From the NCBI GenBank assembly GCA_038213375.1, contig JBBQTB010000028.1, positions 1-64,000 of the forward strand: a stretch of 64,000 nucleotides of DNA, given 5' to 3'. Below the pieces are notes generated by a model, which was given only the letters and a program-made list of their open reading frames with translations, did no database searches and had not been told where the DNA came from. A program made the position numbers and the translations under genes. Position 1 is the first letter of the stretch. Each line of letters begins with the position of its first letter. This document shows positions 55,343-64,000 of this stretch, piece after piece. The stretch is from JAAUTT01 sp038213375. GTDB taxonomy: Bacteria; Bacteroidota; Bacteroidia; Bacteroidales; JAAUTT01.

Positions 55343-55673
55343 TTTGAAGATTTGGGGATATACGTAAATAACCCTAACCCCTTAAAAAGGAGCTATAACT
55401 GCCGCTAATCTATCTGAGGTTATTCTCTTTTTATTTTTCTTTCGCATTCAAAAGATTTGAGGGGCTTTTGTAGGAGGGTGTCAAAAATTAAATATCAGGT
55501 GTAGTCAGGAGACTGCGCCTAGCGCAACGCACTGAAAATATTTACAAAACGCTAAGCGTAGTCAGGAGACAACGCTTATTTTACTACTTTTTAGACAACC
55601 ATTTGGGGTTAAAAAGTGGCCTGTTAATAAATCTACAGTATTGAAGTATCTGAAAATAAGGAACAGATTGTTT
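55343..55673. repeat. Intergenic region with a REP-like repeat
   Basis: GTAGTCAGGAGAC occurs at 55501-55513 and 55558-55570. The second lies in a small imperfect hairpin (AAGCG..GTC-AGGA-GAC..CGCTT, about 55554-55576). A segment near 55370 (ACCCCTTAAAAAGGAGCTATAACTG-like) recalls the sequence before rsmI. No gene is visible in these 331 bases. Confidence 0.5.
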
Positions 55674-56288
55674 TTACTTTTTCTTCAAAGCAATATCAGT
55701 AAATGATATGACATTGCTTTTCTCGTAGGCTAAATCCTCAATATATAAATCTATTCGAAGTGTATCAAACGGCATTTTGTAATCGGGCGGCAAAGAATAA
55801 AAAGGATAGAGAATTGCCATTTCACCTTTCTGTGTTTTGTTTTGTCCCTCACGACTCATGGCATTGCCATAAGGTATAGGGTATACAGGCGGGGTTTTAA
55901 AAACTGAATCCGAAACAGGAAAATATATACCTTGTTTCTTTTCAAAAAATTTTAAATATATTTTCGAATATGTAGTTGTGTCTTCTTTTTTGGAGGTATC
56001 ATTAGGTAAAACAGCCAAAGGCCTATCCTTTGCATCTGATATGTTGCCGTCACCATCAACAAAATTGAATGTTAAAGTAAGCAATCTTACCCTATTCGTA
56101 TCTTTCTCAATTATTTGATCAGTGTCAATCAGCGTGTAGCCTTTCACACTTATTACTGGAATAGGGGAATATGATTTGGGTTTTTCGCAGGAGTTGCAGA
56201 GCACAATGGATAAACATATACACAAAGCGCCGAAAATATTTCGCAAGCCAGGAAATATTGAAAAGTAAATTCCGAAAAAGGGTTTCAT
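55674..56288 (-). CDS. Lipoprotein of unknown function
   Basis: The 204-residue protein has an N-terminal hydrophobic stretch ending in a lipobox-like VLCNSCEKP. A beta-rich domain with LTLTFNFVDGDGNISDA follows, a pattern seen in many Bacteroidota surface lipoproteins, and a C-terminal FDTLRIDLYIEDLA segment. No family can be named. The signal may instead start at a later methionine-like codon, as the first 20 residues are unusual for a lipoprotein signal. It stands alone. Confidence 0.68.
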   Translation of the reverse strand: MKPFFGIYFSIFPGLRNIFGALCICLSIVLCNSCEKPKSYSPIPVISVKGYTLIDTDQIIEKDTNRVRLLTLTFNFVDGDGNISDAKDRPLAVLPNDTSKKEDTTTYSKIYLKFFEKKQGIYFPVSDSVFKTPPVYPIPYGNAMSREGQNKTQKGEMAILYPFYSLPPDYKMPFDTLRIDLYIEDLAYEKSNVISFTDIALKKK

Positions 56289-56468
56289 CTGATTGACTGT
56301 TTTTTATTTCGTATGAAAAAGCAATTTTTAATTCTCTCAAAGTTAGTCTTTTTTGGAAATACTCACAATATTCTATTGGGTATATAAATAGATCAATTAT
56401 AACAATATTCAACTCTTATATTTTAGATACTTTTATTTATAGGGAAAAAGAGATCTATGCAAATACCT

Positions 56469-56500
56469 TTTGTGTCTTATTTAAAAAACGTGTACGTTTG
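56469..56500 (+). promoter_or_regulatory. Bacteroidota-type promoter of rlmD
   Basis: TTTG (56469-56472), 20 bases and TACGTTTG (56493-56500) make a near-ideal -33/-7 pair. It lies 20 bases before the ATG and therefore gives a very short leader. Confidence 0.7.
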
Positions 56501-56520
56501 CAGCGATTTTAAAATAAACC

Positions 56521-57924
56521 ATGCGTCGAAAAGGTAACTTACCCATTATTACGGAAGCTGAGATTGTGGATATTGCCGCCGAAGGCAAAGCAATTGCACG
56601 AATTGAAGGCATGGTGATTTTTGTTCCTTATGTGGTTCCGGGCGACATCGTTGATTTGCAGGTAACCAAAAAGCGGAAAAGCTACATGGAAGCTAAAGTG
56701 GTTAAATACCATCATTTGTCTGAGATACGTCAGAAGCCTGTTTGTGAGCATTTTGGTGTTTGTGGAGGGTGTAAATGGCAAATACTCCCATACAAGCAAC
56801 AGCTTCATTACAAACAGACTCAGATATCTGATCAGTTGGTGCGAATAGGTAAACTCGACATTCCCGAAATATTAACGATACTTCCATCTGATAATGAGTT
56901 ATTTTATCGCAATAAGCTTGAATTTACCTTTTCGGCAAACCGATGGTTAACACAGGAAGAAATCGATTCGGATCATGAATTTGACCGGAGGGCGTTGGGT
57001 TTTCATATTCCTGAGATGTTTGATAAAGTACTTGATGTTAATAAATGTTGGCTTCAAGCCGATCCGTCCAATGCCATTCGCGATGCGGTGAGGGAATTTG
57101 CCAAAGAAAAAGACATGTCATTCTTTGATTTACGCAGTCAACAGGGATTTCTTCGAAACCTCATCCTACGTACAGCTAATACTGGTGAAATAATGGTGAT
57201 TGTGAGCTTTTTTCGCGATGATCAACTACATCGAATAGAGCTTCTCGACCATCTGAGTGAAACTTTTCACCAGATAACATCGCTGATGTATGTGATTAAT
57301 AAGAAAGTTAATGATACAATTACTGATCAGGAGATTCTCGTTTACAAAGGTAAGGATCATATCTTTGAAACGATGGAAGACCTTCGATTTAAGATTGGCC
57401 CAAAATCATTTTTTCAGACAAATTCCGAACAGGCTTACAAATTGTACAAGGTAACCCGGGAATTTGCCGATTTACATGGTGATGAGATCGTTTATGATTT
57501 ATATACCGGTACTGGAACCATTGCAAATTTTGTTGCTCATCTATCAAAAAAGGTTGTTGGTATTGAATTTGTTCCTGAAGCAATTGAGGATGCAAAAGAA
57601 AATTCAAAACTAAATAACATTACCAATACCATCTTTTTTGCCGGTGACATCAAAGATGTTTTGTGCAAAGAATTTATCGAACAGCAAGGTCATCCTGACG
57701 TCATTATTTTGGATCCTCCCAGGGCTGGGATTCATCCAAATGTAATTGAAGCGATACTATTCACTATGCCCCAACGGATTGTTTATGTAAGTTGCAACCC
57801 TGCAACACAGGCGCGAGACTTGTCATTTTTAAGTGATTATTATACTATTACAGCAGTGCAGCCTGTTGATATGTTTCCACATACACATCACGTTGAAAAC
57901 GTTGTAAAGTTAATTAGAAGGTAA
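56521..57924 (+). CDS. rlmD: 23S rRNA (uracil(1939)-C(5))-methyltransferase
   Basis: The 467-residue protein has an N-terminal TRAM domain (about 10-65), the Fe-S cysteine motif CEHFGVCGGCKW and a C-terminal SAM-dependent methyltransferase domain. In the latter, YDLYTGTGTIANF, ILDPPRAGIHP and YVSCNPATQARDL (with the catalytic cysteine) are visible. It makes m5U1939 or a related site in 23S rRNA. Bacteroidota often carry more than one RlmCD/RumA homologue, so exact position specificity is inferred. Confidence 0.92.
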   Translation: MRRKGNLPIITEAEIVDIAAEGKAIARIEGMVIFVPYVVPGDIVDLQVTKKRKSYMEAKVVKYHHLSEIRQKPVCEHFGVCGGCKWQILPYKQQLHYKQTQISDQLVRIGKLDIPEILTILPSDNELFYRNKLEFTFSANRWLTQEEIDSDHEFDRRALGFHIPEMFDKVLDVNKCWLQADPSNAIRDAVREFAKEKDMSFFDLRSQQGFLRNLILRTANTGEIMVIVSFFRDDQLHRIELLDHLSETFHQITSLMYVINKKVNDTITDQEILVYKGKDHIFETMEDLRFKIGPKSFFQTNSEQAYKLYKVTREFADLHGDEIVYDLYTGTGTIANFVAHLSKKVVGIEFVPEAIEDAKENSKLNNITNTIFFAGDIKDVLCKEFIEQQGHPDVIILDPPRAGIHPNVIEAILFTMPQRIVYVSCNPATQARDLSFLSDYYTITAVQPVDMFPHTHHVENVVKLIRR

Positions 57925-57925
57925 A

Positions 57926-57947
57926 GAAAAAGGCCGGATAACCGGCC
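57926..57947 (-). terminator. Rho-independent terminator of the efflux operon (minus strand)
   Basis: GGCCGG and CCGGCC pair around a four-base loop. On the minus strand TTTTTCTTT follows, so it ends transcripts coming from the efflux operon. It lies directly after the convergent rlmD stop and is not followed by T on the plus strand. Confidence 0.7.
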
Positions 57948-57985
57948 TCTCTCATGAACAATTATTAACCCAAACCAAATCTAAT

Positions 57986-59065
57986 TTAACTTTTTGTCTT
58001 TATTTTATCTGTCTTTTTCAAACCGTTTAACACTTCGATATTAATGCCATCAGATAATCCTGTTTTTATAAAGCGCTTCACGTATATCTGTTTTCCTTTT
58101 TCTACTTCAACGAATGTTGAATCTCCTTTAAACTGAACCAGACCTTCTTCGATAGACAATACTGAATCGCGGTGATCAAGAACAATGTCGGCATTAGCGC
58201 TATACCCTGAGCGAATAAAGAGGTTGTCTTTAAGTTTTACCTTAGCTTTTATTTCAAATTGAATGGCTCCGTTTTCTTCTTTTCCTTTAGGAGAAATGTA
58301 TTCGAGTTCGGCTTCGAATTTATCTTTTTCGATAGCCCCCACTGAAAGCAATAGTTTCATGCCTTGGCGGATTTTACCTACTTCAGTTTCGTCCACTTTG
58401 CCCTTAAATATCATTTCGCCCATATCTGCAACAAAGGCAATTGTAGTTCCGCTGTTAAAATTATTCGACTCAATTACCTGATTTCCTTCTTCAACCGGAA
58501 CATCAAGTACCATTCCGTTAATGGTTGATCTAACGAGGGTATTTGTTGATTGTCCCGATTTTTTCACAACGCCTTCACGAATCAACTCCAGATTGCTTTC
58601 AGCTGAATTCATTTCTTCTGTAGCATTATTATTACCTAAACGTACCTGTTGAAATTCAGATAGTGGAATAACACCTTCGTCGTACAATTTTTTCTGGCGA
58701 TCATAAACTACTTTAGAATCTTCATAGCTGATTTTAGCCCTGTTTAACCTCGACTCGGCATTATTAAGGTTAACCATATCAGGGATGATTTTAACTTTGG
58801 CAATTAAATCGCCTTTTTTGATATGTTGTCCGGGTTTAATGTATATTTCCTCGATAATTCCCGAAACCTTTGGCTTGATTTCAATTTCCTTACGAGGGAC
58901 TATCGACCCGGTAGCAACTGTCTTTTTAACGATGTTGGCTTTAAAAGGAGATTTGGTTTCGTAAACAATAGGTTTAGTCTTTGATTTCTGATAAAGAAAA
59001 AACATGGTATAACCAAAAATGCCCAGAATGACTACTCCAATAATTATTTTGAAAGCTTTTTTCAT
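57986..59065 (-). CDS. MacA/HlyD-like periplasmic adaptor
   Basis: The 359-residue protein has one N-terminal membrane helix and then the membrane-fusion-protein layout: a half-lipoyl motif GIIEEIYIKPGQHIKKGDLIAKV, a helical hairpin (about 105-165), the matching lipoyl half GMVLDVPVEEGNQV and a C-terminal beta-barrel. It would link the inner-membrane MacB-like permeases to an outer-membrane TolC-type channel, which is not in the window. It is the last gene of the four-gene operon that starts at 62459. Confidence 0.9.
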   Translation of the reverse strand: MKKAFKIIIGVVILGIFGYTMFFLYQKSKTKPIVYETKSPFKANIVKKTVATGSIVPRKEIEIKPKVSGIIEEIYIKPGQHIKKGDLIAKVKIIPDMVNLNNAESRLNRAKISYEDSKVVYDRQKKLYDEGVIPLSEFQQVRLGNNNATEEMNSAESNLELIREGVVKKSGQSTNTLVRSTINGMVLDVPVEEGNQVIESNNFNSGTTIAFVADMGEMIFKGKVDETEVGKIRQGMKLLLSVGAIEKDKFEAELEYISPKGKEENGAIQFEIKAKVKLKDNLFIRSGYSANADIVLDHRDSVLSIEEGLVQFKGDSTFVEVEKGKQIYVKRFIKTGLSDGINIEVLNGLKKTDKIKTKS

Positions 59066-59168
59066 GACTGATGAGAATTATTTATGATTTGAGATTTGTT
59101 ACTAGTTCTTTTTTATTTGTTAATTTTTAATTGTTACGTGTTACTTAGCTTTGACTTATTAATTTTTT

Positions 59169-60455
59169 CTATTCATACCGCAATGCATCGATAGGTTTGA
59201 TACTTACAGCCCGTTTTGCAGGAACCCATCCGGCGAGAGCGCCGCATACGATTAAGATAATAAGAGCAGTCATTGCCACACCAAAATCGACTTCAGGACG
59301 CGTAAACATGGTATTTCCATTATTTGGGGCTGCGGCAGCCTGTTTAGCAAGCATGTTGCTGATTAATTCGATTAGTCCGACACCACAAACAAGGCCAACA
59401 TAACCTGCTGAAGCAGTCAGAAAAATTGACTCCGTAATAATCTGTGAAATGATTACCGAAGGCGCTGCGCCGATAGCACGTTGAATACCTATCTCCTTTG
59501 TTCGCTCTTTTACAATAACAAGCATGATATTGCTTACTCCGATAACTCCGGCTAATAAAGTTCCAATTCCCACAATCCAAACTAAAACTGAGATACCCGT
59601 AAATAATCCGTTCATTTTCTTAAACTGCTTTTCAACATTTTCAGAACCAATAGCTTCTTTATCATCTAGTGAAATGGAATGTCGCTTTTTTAAAATATTT
59701 TTAACTTTTTCTTCAACAATGGTTGCTGAAAAGTTGGGTTGAGAAGTTATTGCGTACCAACCAACATCTTCACCATAATTGTATGTTTGCTGAAGAGTGG
59801 TTAAAGGAAGATCGATGGTTTGTTCCTGCCATTCGGCCCATCCTCCGTTGTGTTGCGATCGGGTTAATCCAATTACCTGAAAGTACACACCTTTAATTCT
59901 TATATATTGACCAATTGGATTTTCTTTGGGTGTGAACAAAACATCTTTAACACGGAACCCTATAACTGCTACTTTTCGTTTGTATTTGATATCATCTTCA
60001 TTGATATAACGGCCTTGAATAATGGTCATCGGATCGATTTTATTAAAATCAGGATAATCACCAAAAATATTGAAAGCTCCTGTTTTTAATCCACGAATAA
60101 CATTGTTGGTATTAGCTCCATTTCCCCTGAAACGCGCCTCTAGTCTTGGTGCAAGCATTTTTATTTCCGGTACCTGGTCACGAAGCGCTTTGGTATCACT
60201 ATTACTAAAATTATACCTGCGTCCTTTTTTAAATCCCTTGTAAGGAATGGTAGTATTTTGCGCCCAAACAAACACACTGTTCGTGGCAAATCCGCCCATG
60301 CCATCATATGCGCCATTTTCGAGACCTTTACCCGATCCCAGCATGACTACAAGCATAAAAATTCCCCAGAAAACGCCAAATGCCGTAAGGGTGGTGCGAA
60401 GCTTATTTTGCTTCAATGCCATTATTATCTCCTGCCATTTATCCCTGTCTAACAT
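59169..60455 (-). CDS. MacB-like ABC transporter permease (first of two)
   Basis: The 428-residue protein has an N-terminal helix (about 20-42, with TAFGVFWGIFMLVVMLGSG), a periplasmic MacB core domain and three C-terminal helices with VKERTKEIGIQRAIGA, the FtsX/MacB signature near the first of them. It has no ATPase domain, unlike E. coli MacB; the ATPase is a separate gene here. A proline/alanine-rich loop in the last part (KQAAAAPNNGN) lies between helices. It is a paralogue of the next gene and may form a heterodimer with it. Confidence 0.9.
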   Translation of the reverse strand: MLDRDKWQEIIMALKQNKLRTTLTAFGVFWGIFMLVVMLGSGKGLENGAYDGMGGFATNSVFVWAQNTTIPYKGFKKGRRYNFSNSDTKALRDQVPEIKMLAPRLEARFRGNGANTNNVIRGLKTGAFNIFGDYPDFNKIDPMTIIQGRYINEDDIKYKRKVAVIGFRVKDVLFTPKENPIGQYIRIKGVYFQVIGLTRSQHNGGWAEWQEQTIDLPLTTLQQTYNYGEDVGWYAITSQPNFSATIVEEKVKNILKKRHSISLDDKEAIGSENVEKQFKKMNGLFTGISVLVWIVGIGTLLAGVIGVSNIMLVIVKERTKEIGIQRAIGAAPSVIISQIITESIFLTASAGYVGLVCGVGLIELISNMLAKQAAAAPNNGNTMFTRPEVDFGVAMTALIILIVCGALAGWVPAKRAVSIKPIDALRYE

Positions 60456-60519
60456 ATTTTTTGTTTTTATTAAAGTCTTATATTCTATTTACTATGTACT
60501 TAGTTATCAAGTACTAGTT

Positions 60520-61752
60520 TTATTCATCTCTTAATGCTTCAATTGGTCTTATTTTGGCAGCTTTTCGGGCAGGAATAAGTCCGGCTACCGTGCCTGCAAG
60601 TACCAGTAATATGGTCGCTCCGATTGCAATTCTGAAATCAGCCGATGGATTCAGAAAATAGGAATCGGGCGATGAGAATTGAGGAGCCATCAATTCTAAA
60701 AGACCAACTCCCAGCACTAGTCCAATATATCCGGCTACTCCTGTTATTAGAACTGATTCAAGTAGTATTAAACCCACAATGGATCCAGGGGTAGCGCCAA
60801 TAGCCTTTCGAACGCCGATTTCTTTGGTTCGTTCTTTTACCACAATAATCATAATATTGCTAACTCCAACGATACCAGCTATGATGGTGCCGATTCCGAT
60901 AATCCAAACAAACATACGAATGCCTGCAAATAGACCTAACATACGAACAAAATTCTGTAAATTATTTTGGATCCAAATGGCTCGTTTATCTTCTACGTTG
61001 AATTTATGGCGCTTAGCAAAGGAGGCGCGCAAGAGTTCTTCGGTTTTTACACTTTCTTCGGCTGTCATATCTCCAGTAGTAAAGGCAACGGTGAATATTT
61101 TGTTACTACCGTTAAATATCATCTGAGCAGTTGAAATAGGCAGATAAATCCTTCGGTTATCGCGGTCATTCTTATCTTTAAACACTCCAACCACTTTAAA
61201 GGGCACTCCACTTACTTTAACAAATTCACCCAGAGGTTTCTTTCCTTTAAATAATTCATCTTTAACAATAGTACTAATTGCTGTAACTTTGTTTTTATCT
61301 TTAATGTCACTTTCATTTACGAACCTTCCTTCAAGAATGTCAGTTTCCTCGATATATTGAGTTCCTGGATGAACACATGCAATATCAAACGATCCGTACT
61401 GGTTGTTGTAAGCTATGATGCCTGTGCCTTTAATACCGGCACGTGCTGATATGTGATCGGCCTGTTTTACAAGTTCACGTGTACGGTCAAAGTCCTCATT
61501 TGTAAACTGTACCGGACGTCCCGATTGCATGCCCTTGTAAGGCATGGAAGTTTGTCCCTGGTATAGAGAGATACTATTCGTTGCGTCGCCTTCAAATTGT
61601 TTTTTTACACCATTTTCGAGACCTACACCTGAGCCAAGCAAAACAACGAGCATGAATATACCCCAAGCTACACTGAAACCGGTTAATATCGTGCGCAGTT
61701 TATTTTTCTGAATGGTGGCAAATATTTCCTGCCATTTATCGAGATCGAACAT
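60520..61752 (-). CDS. MacB-like ABC transporter permease (second of two)
   Basis: The 410-residue protein matches the neighbouring permease in layout: an N-terminal helix (TGFSVAWGIFMLVVLLGSG), a periplasmic domain and three C-terminal helices with VKERTKEIGVRKAIGA. The two differ widely in the periplasmic part. Tandem permeases suggest a heterodimeric exporter or mechanotransmission complex driven by the ATPase encoded 11 bases upstream. Confidence 0.9.
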   Translation of the reverse strand: MFDLDKWQEIFATIQKNKLRTILTGFSVAWGIFMLVVLLGSGVGLENGVKKQFEGDATNSISLYQGQTSMPYKGMQSGRPVQFTNEDFDRTRELVKQADHISARAGIKGTGIIAYNNQYGSFDIACVHPGTQYIEETDILEGRFVNESDIKDKNKVTAISTIVKDELFKGKKPLGEFVKVSGVPFKVVGVFKDKNDRDNRRIYLPISTAQMIFNGSNKIFTVAFTTGDMTAEESVKTEELLRASFAKRHKFNVEDKRAIWIQNNLQNFVRMLGLFAGIRMFVWIIGIGTIIAGIVGVSNIMIIVVKERTKEIGVRKAIGATPGSIVGLILLESVLITGVAGYIGLVLGVGLLELMAPQFSSPDSYFLNPSADFRIAIGATILLVLAGTVAGLIPARKAAKIRPIEALRDE

Positions 61753-61763
61753 ATCAAACAGTT

Positions 61764-62459
61764 TTAGTTGAGTTTATAATAATCCTGTTCTATAACGCCA
61801 TCCTTAAGGTGAATGATGCGTTTTGTACGCTCGGCGATATCTCTTTCGTGAGTTACGATGATGATTGTAATTCCCTGTGCATTAATTTCATCAAAGATGT
61901 CCATTACCTCTAGCGAAGTTTTTGAATCGAGGGCTCCGGTTGGTTCGTCGGCCAGTATTACCTTAGGTTTCGAAATCATGGCACGGGCAATTGCAATACG
62001 CTGTTTTTGTCCGCCACTAAGTTCATTCGGCATGTGGCTGGCCCAATCTTTTAAACCCATCCTGTCGAGATATTCCATGGCAATGGCATTGCGTTTACGC
62101 CTACTAACTTTTTGATAATAAAGAGGAAGGGCAACGTTTTCCATAGCATTTTTAAATGATATCAGGTTAAATGATTGAAAAACAAACCCTATGTACTGAT
62201 TGCGGTAATAAGCTGCCTTTTTTTCGCTTAGGTTTTGTATAAAGGTGTTATTCAAATGATAAGCACCACTATCATAGTTATCAAGAATCCCAAGAATATT
62301 CAATAAGGTTGACTTGCCTGAACCTGAAGCACCCATAATTGAAATCATCTCGCCTTCGTTAATGGTAAGATTTAACCCCTTTAAAACATGGAGTTTATTA
62401 TTTCCTACCTCGTATGATTTATTGACCTCGCTGATGGTGATGATTGGCACATTGTTCAT
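61764..62459 (-). CDS. MacB/LolD-type ABC transporter ATP-binding protein
   Basis: The 231-residue ATPase has Walker A GASGSGKST, signature LSGGQKQRIAIARA and Walker B VILADEPTGALD, in the LolD/MacB-type form with VFQSFNLISFKNAMENVALPL. I start it at the ATG at 62459 (MNNVPII); the frame is open 13 codons further. It is the first gene of the operon with two permeases and the adaptor. The substrate could be a peptide, lipid or toxic compound; sequence does not say. Confidence 0.92.
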   Translation of the reverse strand: MNNVPIITISEVNKSYEVGNNKLHVLKGLNLTINEGEMISIMGASGSGKSTLLNILGILDNYDSGAYHLNNTFIQNLSEKKAAYYRNQYIGFVFQSFNLISFKNAMENVALPLYYQKVSRRKRNAIAMEYLDRMGLKDWASHMPNELSGGQKQRIAIARAMISKPKVILADEPTGALDSKTSLEVMDIFDEINAQGITIIIVTHERDIAERTKRIIHLKDGVIEQDYYKLN

Positions 62460-62600
62460 TGTTCGATATATAAATTGTTCTATGAAAGATATCAACAATT
62501 ATGCCATTTGCCTTAAGTGGTTTATTATATGAGCTATGGTACTATTTCAACTAACCTTAATTGTGTTCGAATTTGTGACAAAGGTGTTCATAAACGAACA

Positions 62601-62630
62601 AAAAAAGCATGCCGTTTGGGGCATGCTTTT
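62601..62630 (-). terminator. Hairpin terminator of the FKBP genes (usable in both directions)
   Basis: AAAAGCATGCC (62603-62613) pairs perfectly with GGCATGCTTTT (62620-62630). T runs follow on the minus strand and, less strictly, on the plus strand. It lies about 20 bases after the stop of the FKBP gene at 62652. Confidence 0.75.
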
Positions 62631-62651
62631 CATTTTTTATAAAGCTAACTT

Positions 62652-63377
62652 TTATTTTTTCTTTCCTTTAGGGGTATTGGCTGTTGGCGCTGCTGCTGGA
62701 GCTTGTTTCGGTTCGATTGAAAGAAGTTCAACATCAAAAACAAGGGCAGCATTAGGTTTAATATTGCTGCCACGTGGGCCGCCTCTTTCACCATATCCAA
62801 GTTGCGATGGAATAAATACTTTCCATTTCGAACCAACATTCATTTTTAAAAGAGCTTCCGTCCAACCAGGTATCACGCCAGTTACAGGAAATGTAACTCC
62901 CGGATTTGAATCGAATTTTACACCGTTAAGTAATGTACCTGTGTATGCAACCTTTACAGTACAGGATGAATCTGGTTTAGGGCCTGTTCCTGCTTTTACA
63001 ACCTGATATTGTAAGCCACTTGGAAGTGTTATAACTCCGCTAACACTTTTGTTTTTTTCAAAAAATGCACTATTTTCTTTGCTCATTTTTTCACCAGCTC
63101 TTTGCTGATTTTTCATGAAATACGCTTGTATTTTCATTTGTAATTCCTGATCGGTAATCTTTACAGAGTCCTTACCATAAACTTCGTTGATACCTCTCGC
63201 AAATGCCACTGCATTAACTTTTTCAACATCAGATTGTTTTAAACTTTTACCTACAGATAAGCCAAGTAAATAACTGATACTATCGGTGTCGTTTGATAAT
63301 TTTACATGTAAATTAGGTTTGTTACATGATGCAAGTATAAACAAACCGGCAATTAAAAAACTGAGTGTTTTCTTCAT
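62652..63377 (-). CDS. FKBP-type peptidyl-prolyl isomerase lipoprotein
   Basis: The 241-residue protein has a lipoprotein signal (ILASCNKP) and a helical N-terminal dimerisation region with SYLLGLSVGKSLKQSD, as in FkpA/Mip. The C-terminal FKBP domain (about 120-225) has FDSNPGVTFPV, VIPGWTEALLKM and IPSQLGYGERG. It should speed proline isomerisation in exported proteins. A short alanine- and proline-rich tail follows. It is a tandem paralogue of the next gene. Confidence 0.93.
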   Translation of the reverse strand: MKKTLSFLIAGLFILASCNKPNLHVKLSNDTDSISYLLGLSVGKSLKQSDVEKVNAVAFARGINEVYGKDSVKITDQELQMKIQAYFMKNQQRAGEKMSKENSAFFEKNKSVSGVITLPSGLQYQVVKAGTGPKPDSSCTVKVAYTGTLLNGVKFDSNPGVTFPVTGVIPGWTEALLKMNVGSKWKVFIPSQLGYGERGGPRGSNIKPNAALVFDVELLSIEPKQAPAAAPTANTPKGKKK

Positions 63378-63421
63378 AAAAATGAGATTTATCTAATTAA
63401 TTATTAAGTAATGAAATGAAT

Positions 63422-64000
63422 TTATTGTTTTGGTTTTCCTTCCGGCTGAGCGGGTGTTTCAGGTAGCAATGGTTGTTCGGGTTGTAACGCTTCCTTATCT
63501 ATAGAAATCAATTCGACTTCGAAAATAAGAACTGAGTTAGGTTCAATTGGGCTTCCCTGCGTGGCTTGATCTCCATAACCCAAACTGGATGGTATAAATA
63601 GTTTCCATTTGGAACCAACCGGCATCAATTGCAACGCTTCTTTCCAACCTTCAATAACACCGTTTACGGTTAGCTGAATAGGTTGACCCCTATCCACTGA
63701 ACTGTCAAATATTTTGCCATCTAATAGTGTGCCATGATAATGAACCGTAACCTTGCTGTCCGAAGCAGGTTTTTCACCATTTCCTTCTTTCAGTATTTTG
63801 TACTGCAATCCACTAGCTGTGGTAATAACTCCAGGTTCAGCTTTATTCTTATCAAGAAAAGCTTTTCCTTCAGAAAGTTTTTTATCGCTTTTGCTTTTTC
63901 GTTGCTCATTCACAAATTTACCAATGATTTCGTTCGCCTTGGTTTCGTCAATGATTGTAGTTTTTTTGTTGATAACTTCATCCACACCAACAGATAATAG
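63422..64000 (-). CDS. FKBP-type peptidyl-prolyl isomerase, 5' end outside the window
   Basis: The reading frame stays open to the last base of the window (LLSVGVDEV precedes the first in-window ATG-like start), so the N terminus lies beyond it. The visible part has the N-terminal helical segment and a complete FKBP domain with FDSSVDRGQPIQLTV, VIEGWKEALQLM and IPSSLGYGDQA, then a proline-rich tail. It is a paralogue of the lipoprotein isomerase 44 bases downstream, and the two are probably co-transcribed. Confidence 0.92.
   Translation of the reverse strand, partial: LLSVGVDEVINKKTTIIDETKANEIIGKFVNEQRKSKSDKKLSEGKAFLDKNKAEPGVITTASGLQYKILKEGNGEKPASDSKVTVHYHGTLLDGKIFDSSVDRGQPIQLTVNGVIEGWKEALQLMPVGSKWKLFIPSSLGYGDQATQGSPIEPNSVLIFEVELISIDKEALQPEQPLLPETPAQPEGKPKQ

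Noticed and set aside
56125..56412. A second minus-strand frame overlapping the start of the lipoprotein gene at 55674-56288.
   Set aside because: It lacks a signal or domain and competes with a frame that has a lipobox and a DGDGNI-type motif.
62536..63006. A 156-codon plus-strand open frame opposite the FKBP lipoprotein gene.
   Set aside because: It is antisense to a well-supported FKBP domain and has no domain of its own.

Overview
The window is AT-rich chromosomal DNA from a member of the Bacteroidota. The evidence is a gliding lipoprotein (GldB), a PorP/SprF-type protein next to a giant adhesin with a type IX secretion C-terminal domain, a fused MurF-alanine racemase, DUF4249/DUF1573/DUF4783/DUF4252 proteins, a SusC-like TonB-dependent receptor and promoters of the TTTG-N(18-20)-TAnnTTTG type. 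A placement in class Bacteroidia is likely but inferred. I see no rRNA, tRNA, CRISPR array or intact transposase.

Layout. 1-6.7 kb: a compact five-gene biosynthetic locus (two alpha-oxoamine-synthase-fold proteins, an acyl carrier protein, an acyl-activating enzyme and a B12/radical-SAM enzyme). It lies between a truncated sensor-protein fragment and a decayed gene tail. 6.7-9 kb: a BlaI/BlaR1-type repressor and membrane metallopeptidase pair with a visible operator. 9.1-16.4 kb: housekeeping genes (acyl-CoA carboxylase beta subunit and biotin carrier, LptF/G-type permease, tgt, glycosyltransferase, ECF sigma factor, rsmG, rpmH). 16.4-26.8 kb: a minus-strand operon of glycine-rich type-B adhesin, PorP/SprF, PD40-PKD protein, unknown secreted protein and a propeller/SpoIIE phosphatase. 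26.9-31.1 kb: a large NtrY-like histidine kinase and rlmH. 31.2-41.5 kb: DUF4783, nadC, DUF1573, a peptidase-like/propeller/Omp85-like hybrid, ferredoxin, gldB, an outer-membrane barrel protein, a Crp-type regulator and a glycosyltransferase. 41.5-46.5 kb: a decayed stretch, then a lipoprotein, DUF4249 and TonB-receptor operon. 46.5-57.9 kb: murF-alr, a conserved hypothetical, an M28 peptidase, rsmI with a broken duplicate of its tail, two copies of a palindromic repeat element, small lipoproteins, an ABC transporter and rlmD. 58-64 kb: a MacAB-like efflux operon and two FKBP-type isomerases, the second running off the window.

The most interesting locus is 749-6321. One oxoamine-synthase-fold protein (3731-4969) keeps the PLP-binding lysine. 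The other (749-1987) has arginine there but keeps the other cofactor-pocket residues. This parallels the LCB1/LCB2 heterodimer of eukaryotic serine palmitoyltransferase, whereas characterised bacterial members of the family are homodimers. The carrier protein and acyl-activating enzyme beside them suggest that a fatty acyl group is carried on the ACP, condensed with an amino acid, and then modified by the B12/radical-SAM enzyme. The product, and any link to sphingolipid-like or sulfonolipid-like lipids, is inference.

Starts were adjusted where an ATG, signal peptide or overlap argued for it; each case is stated.
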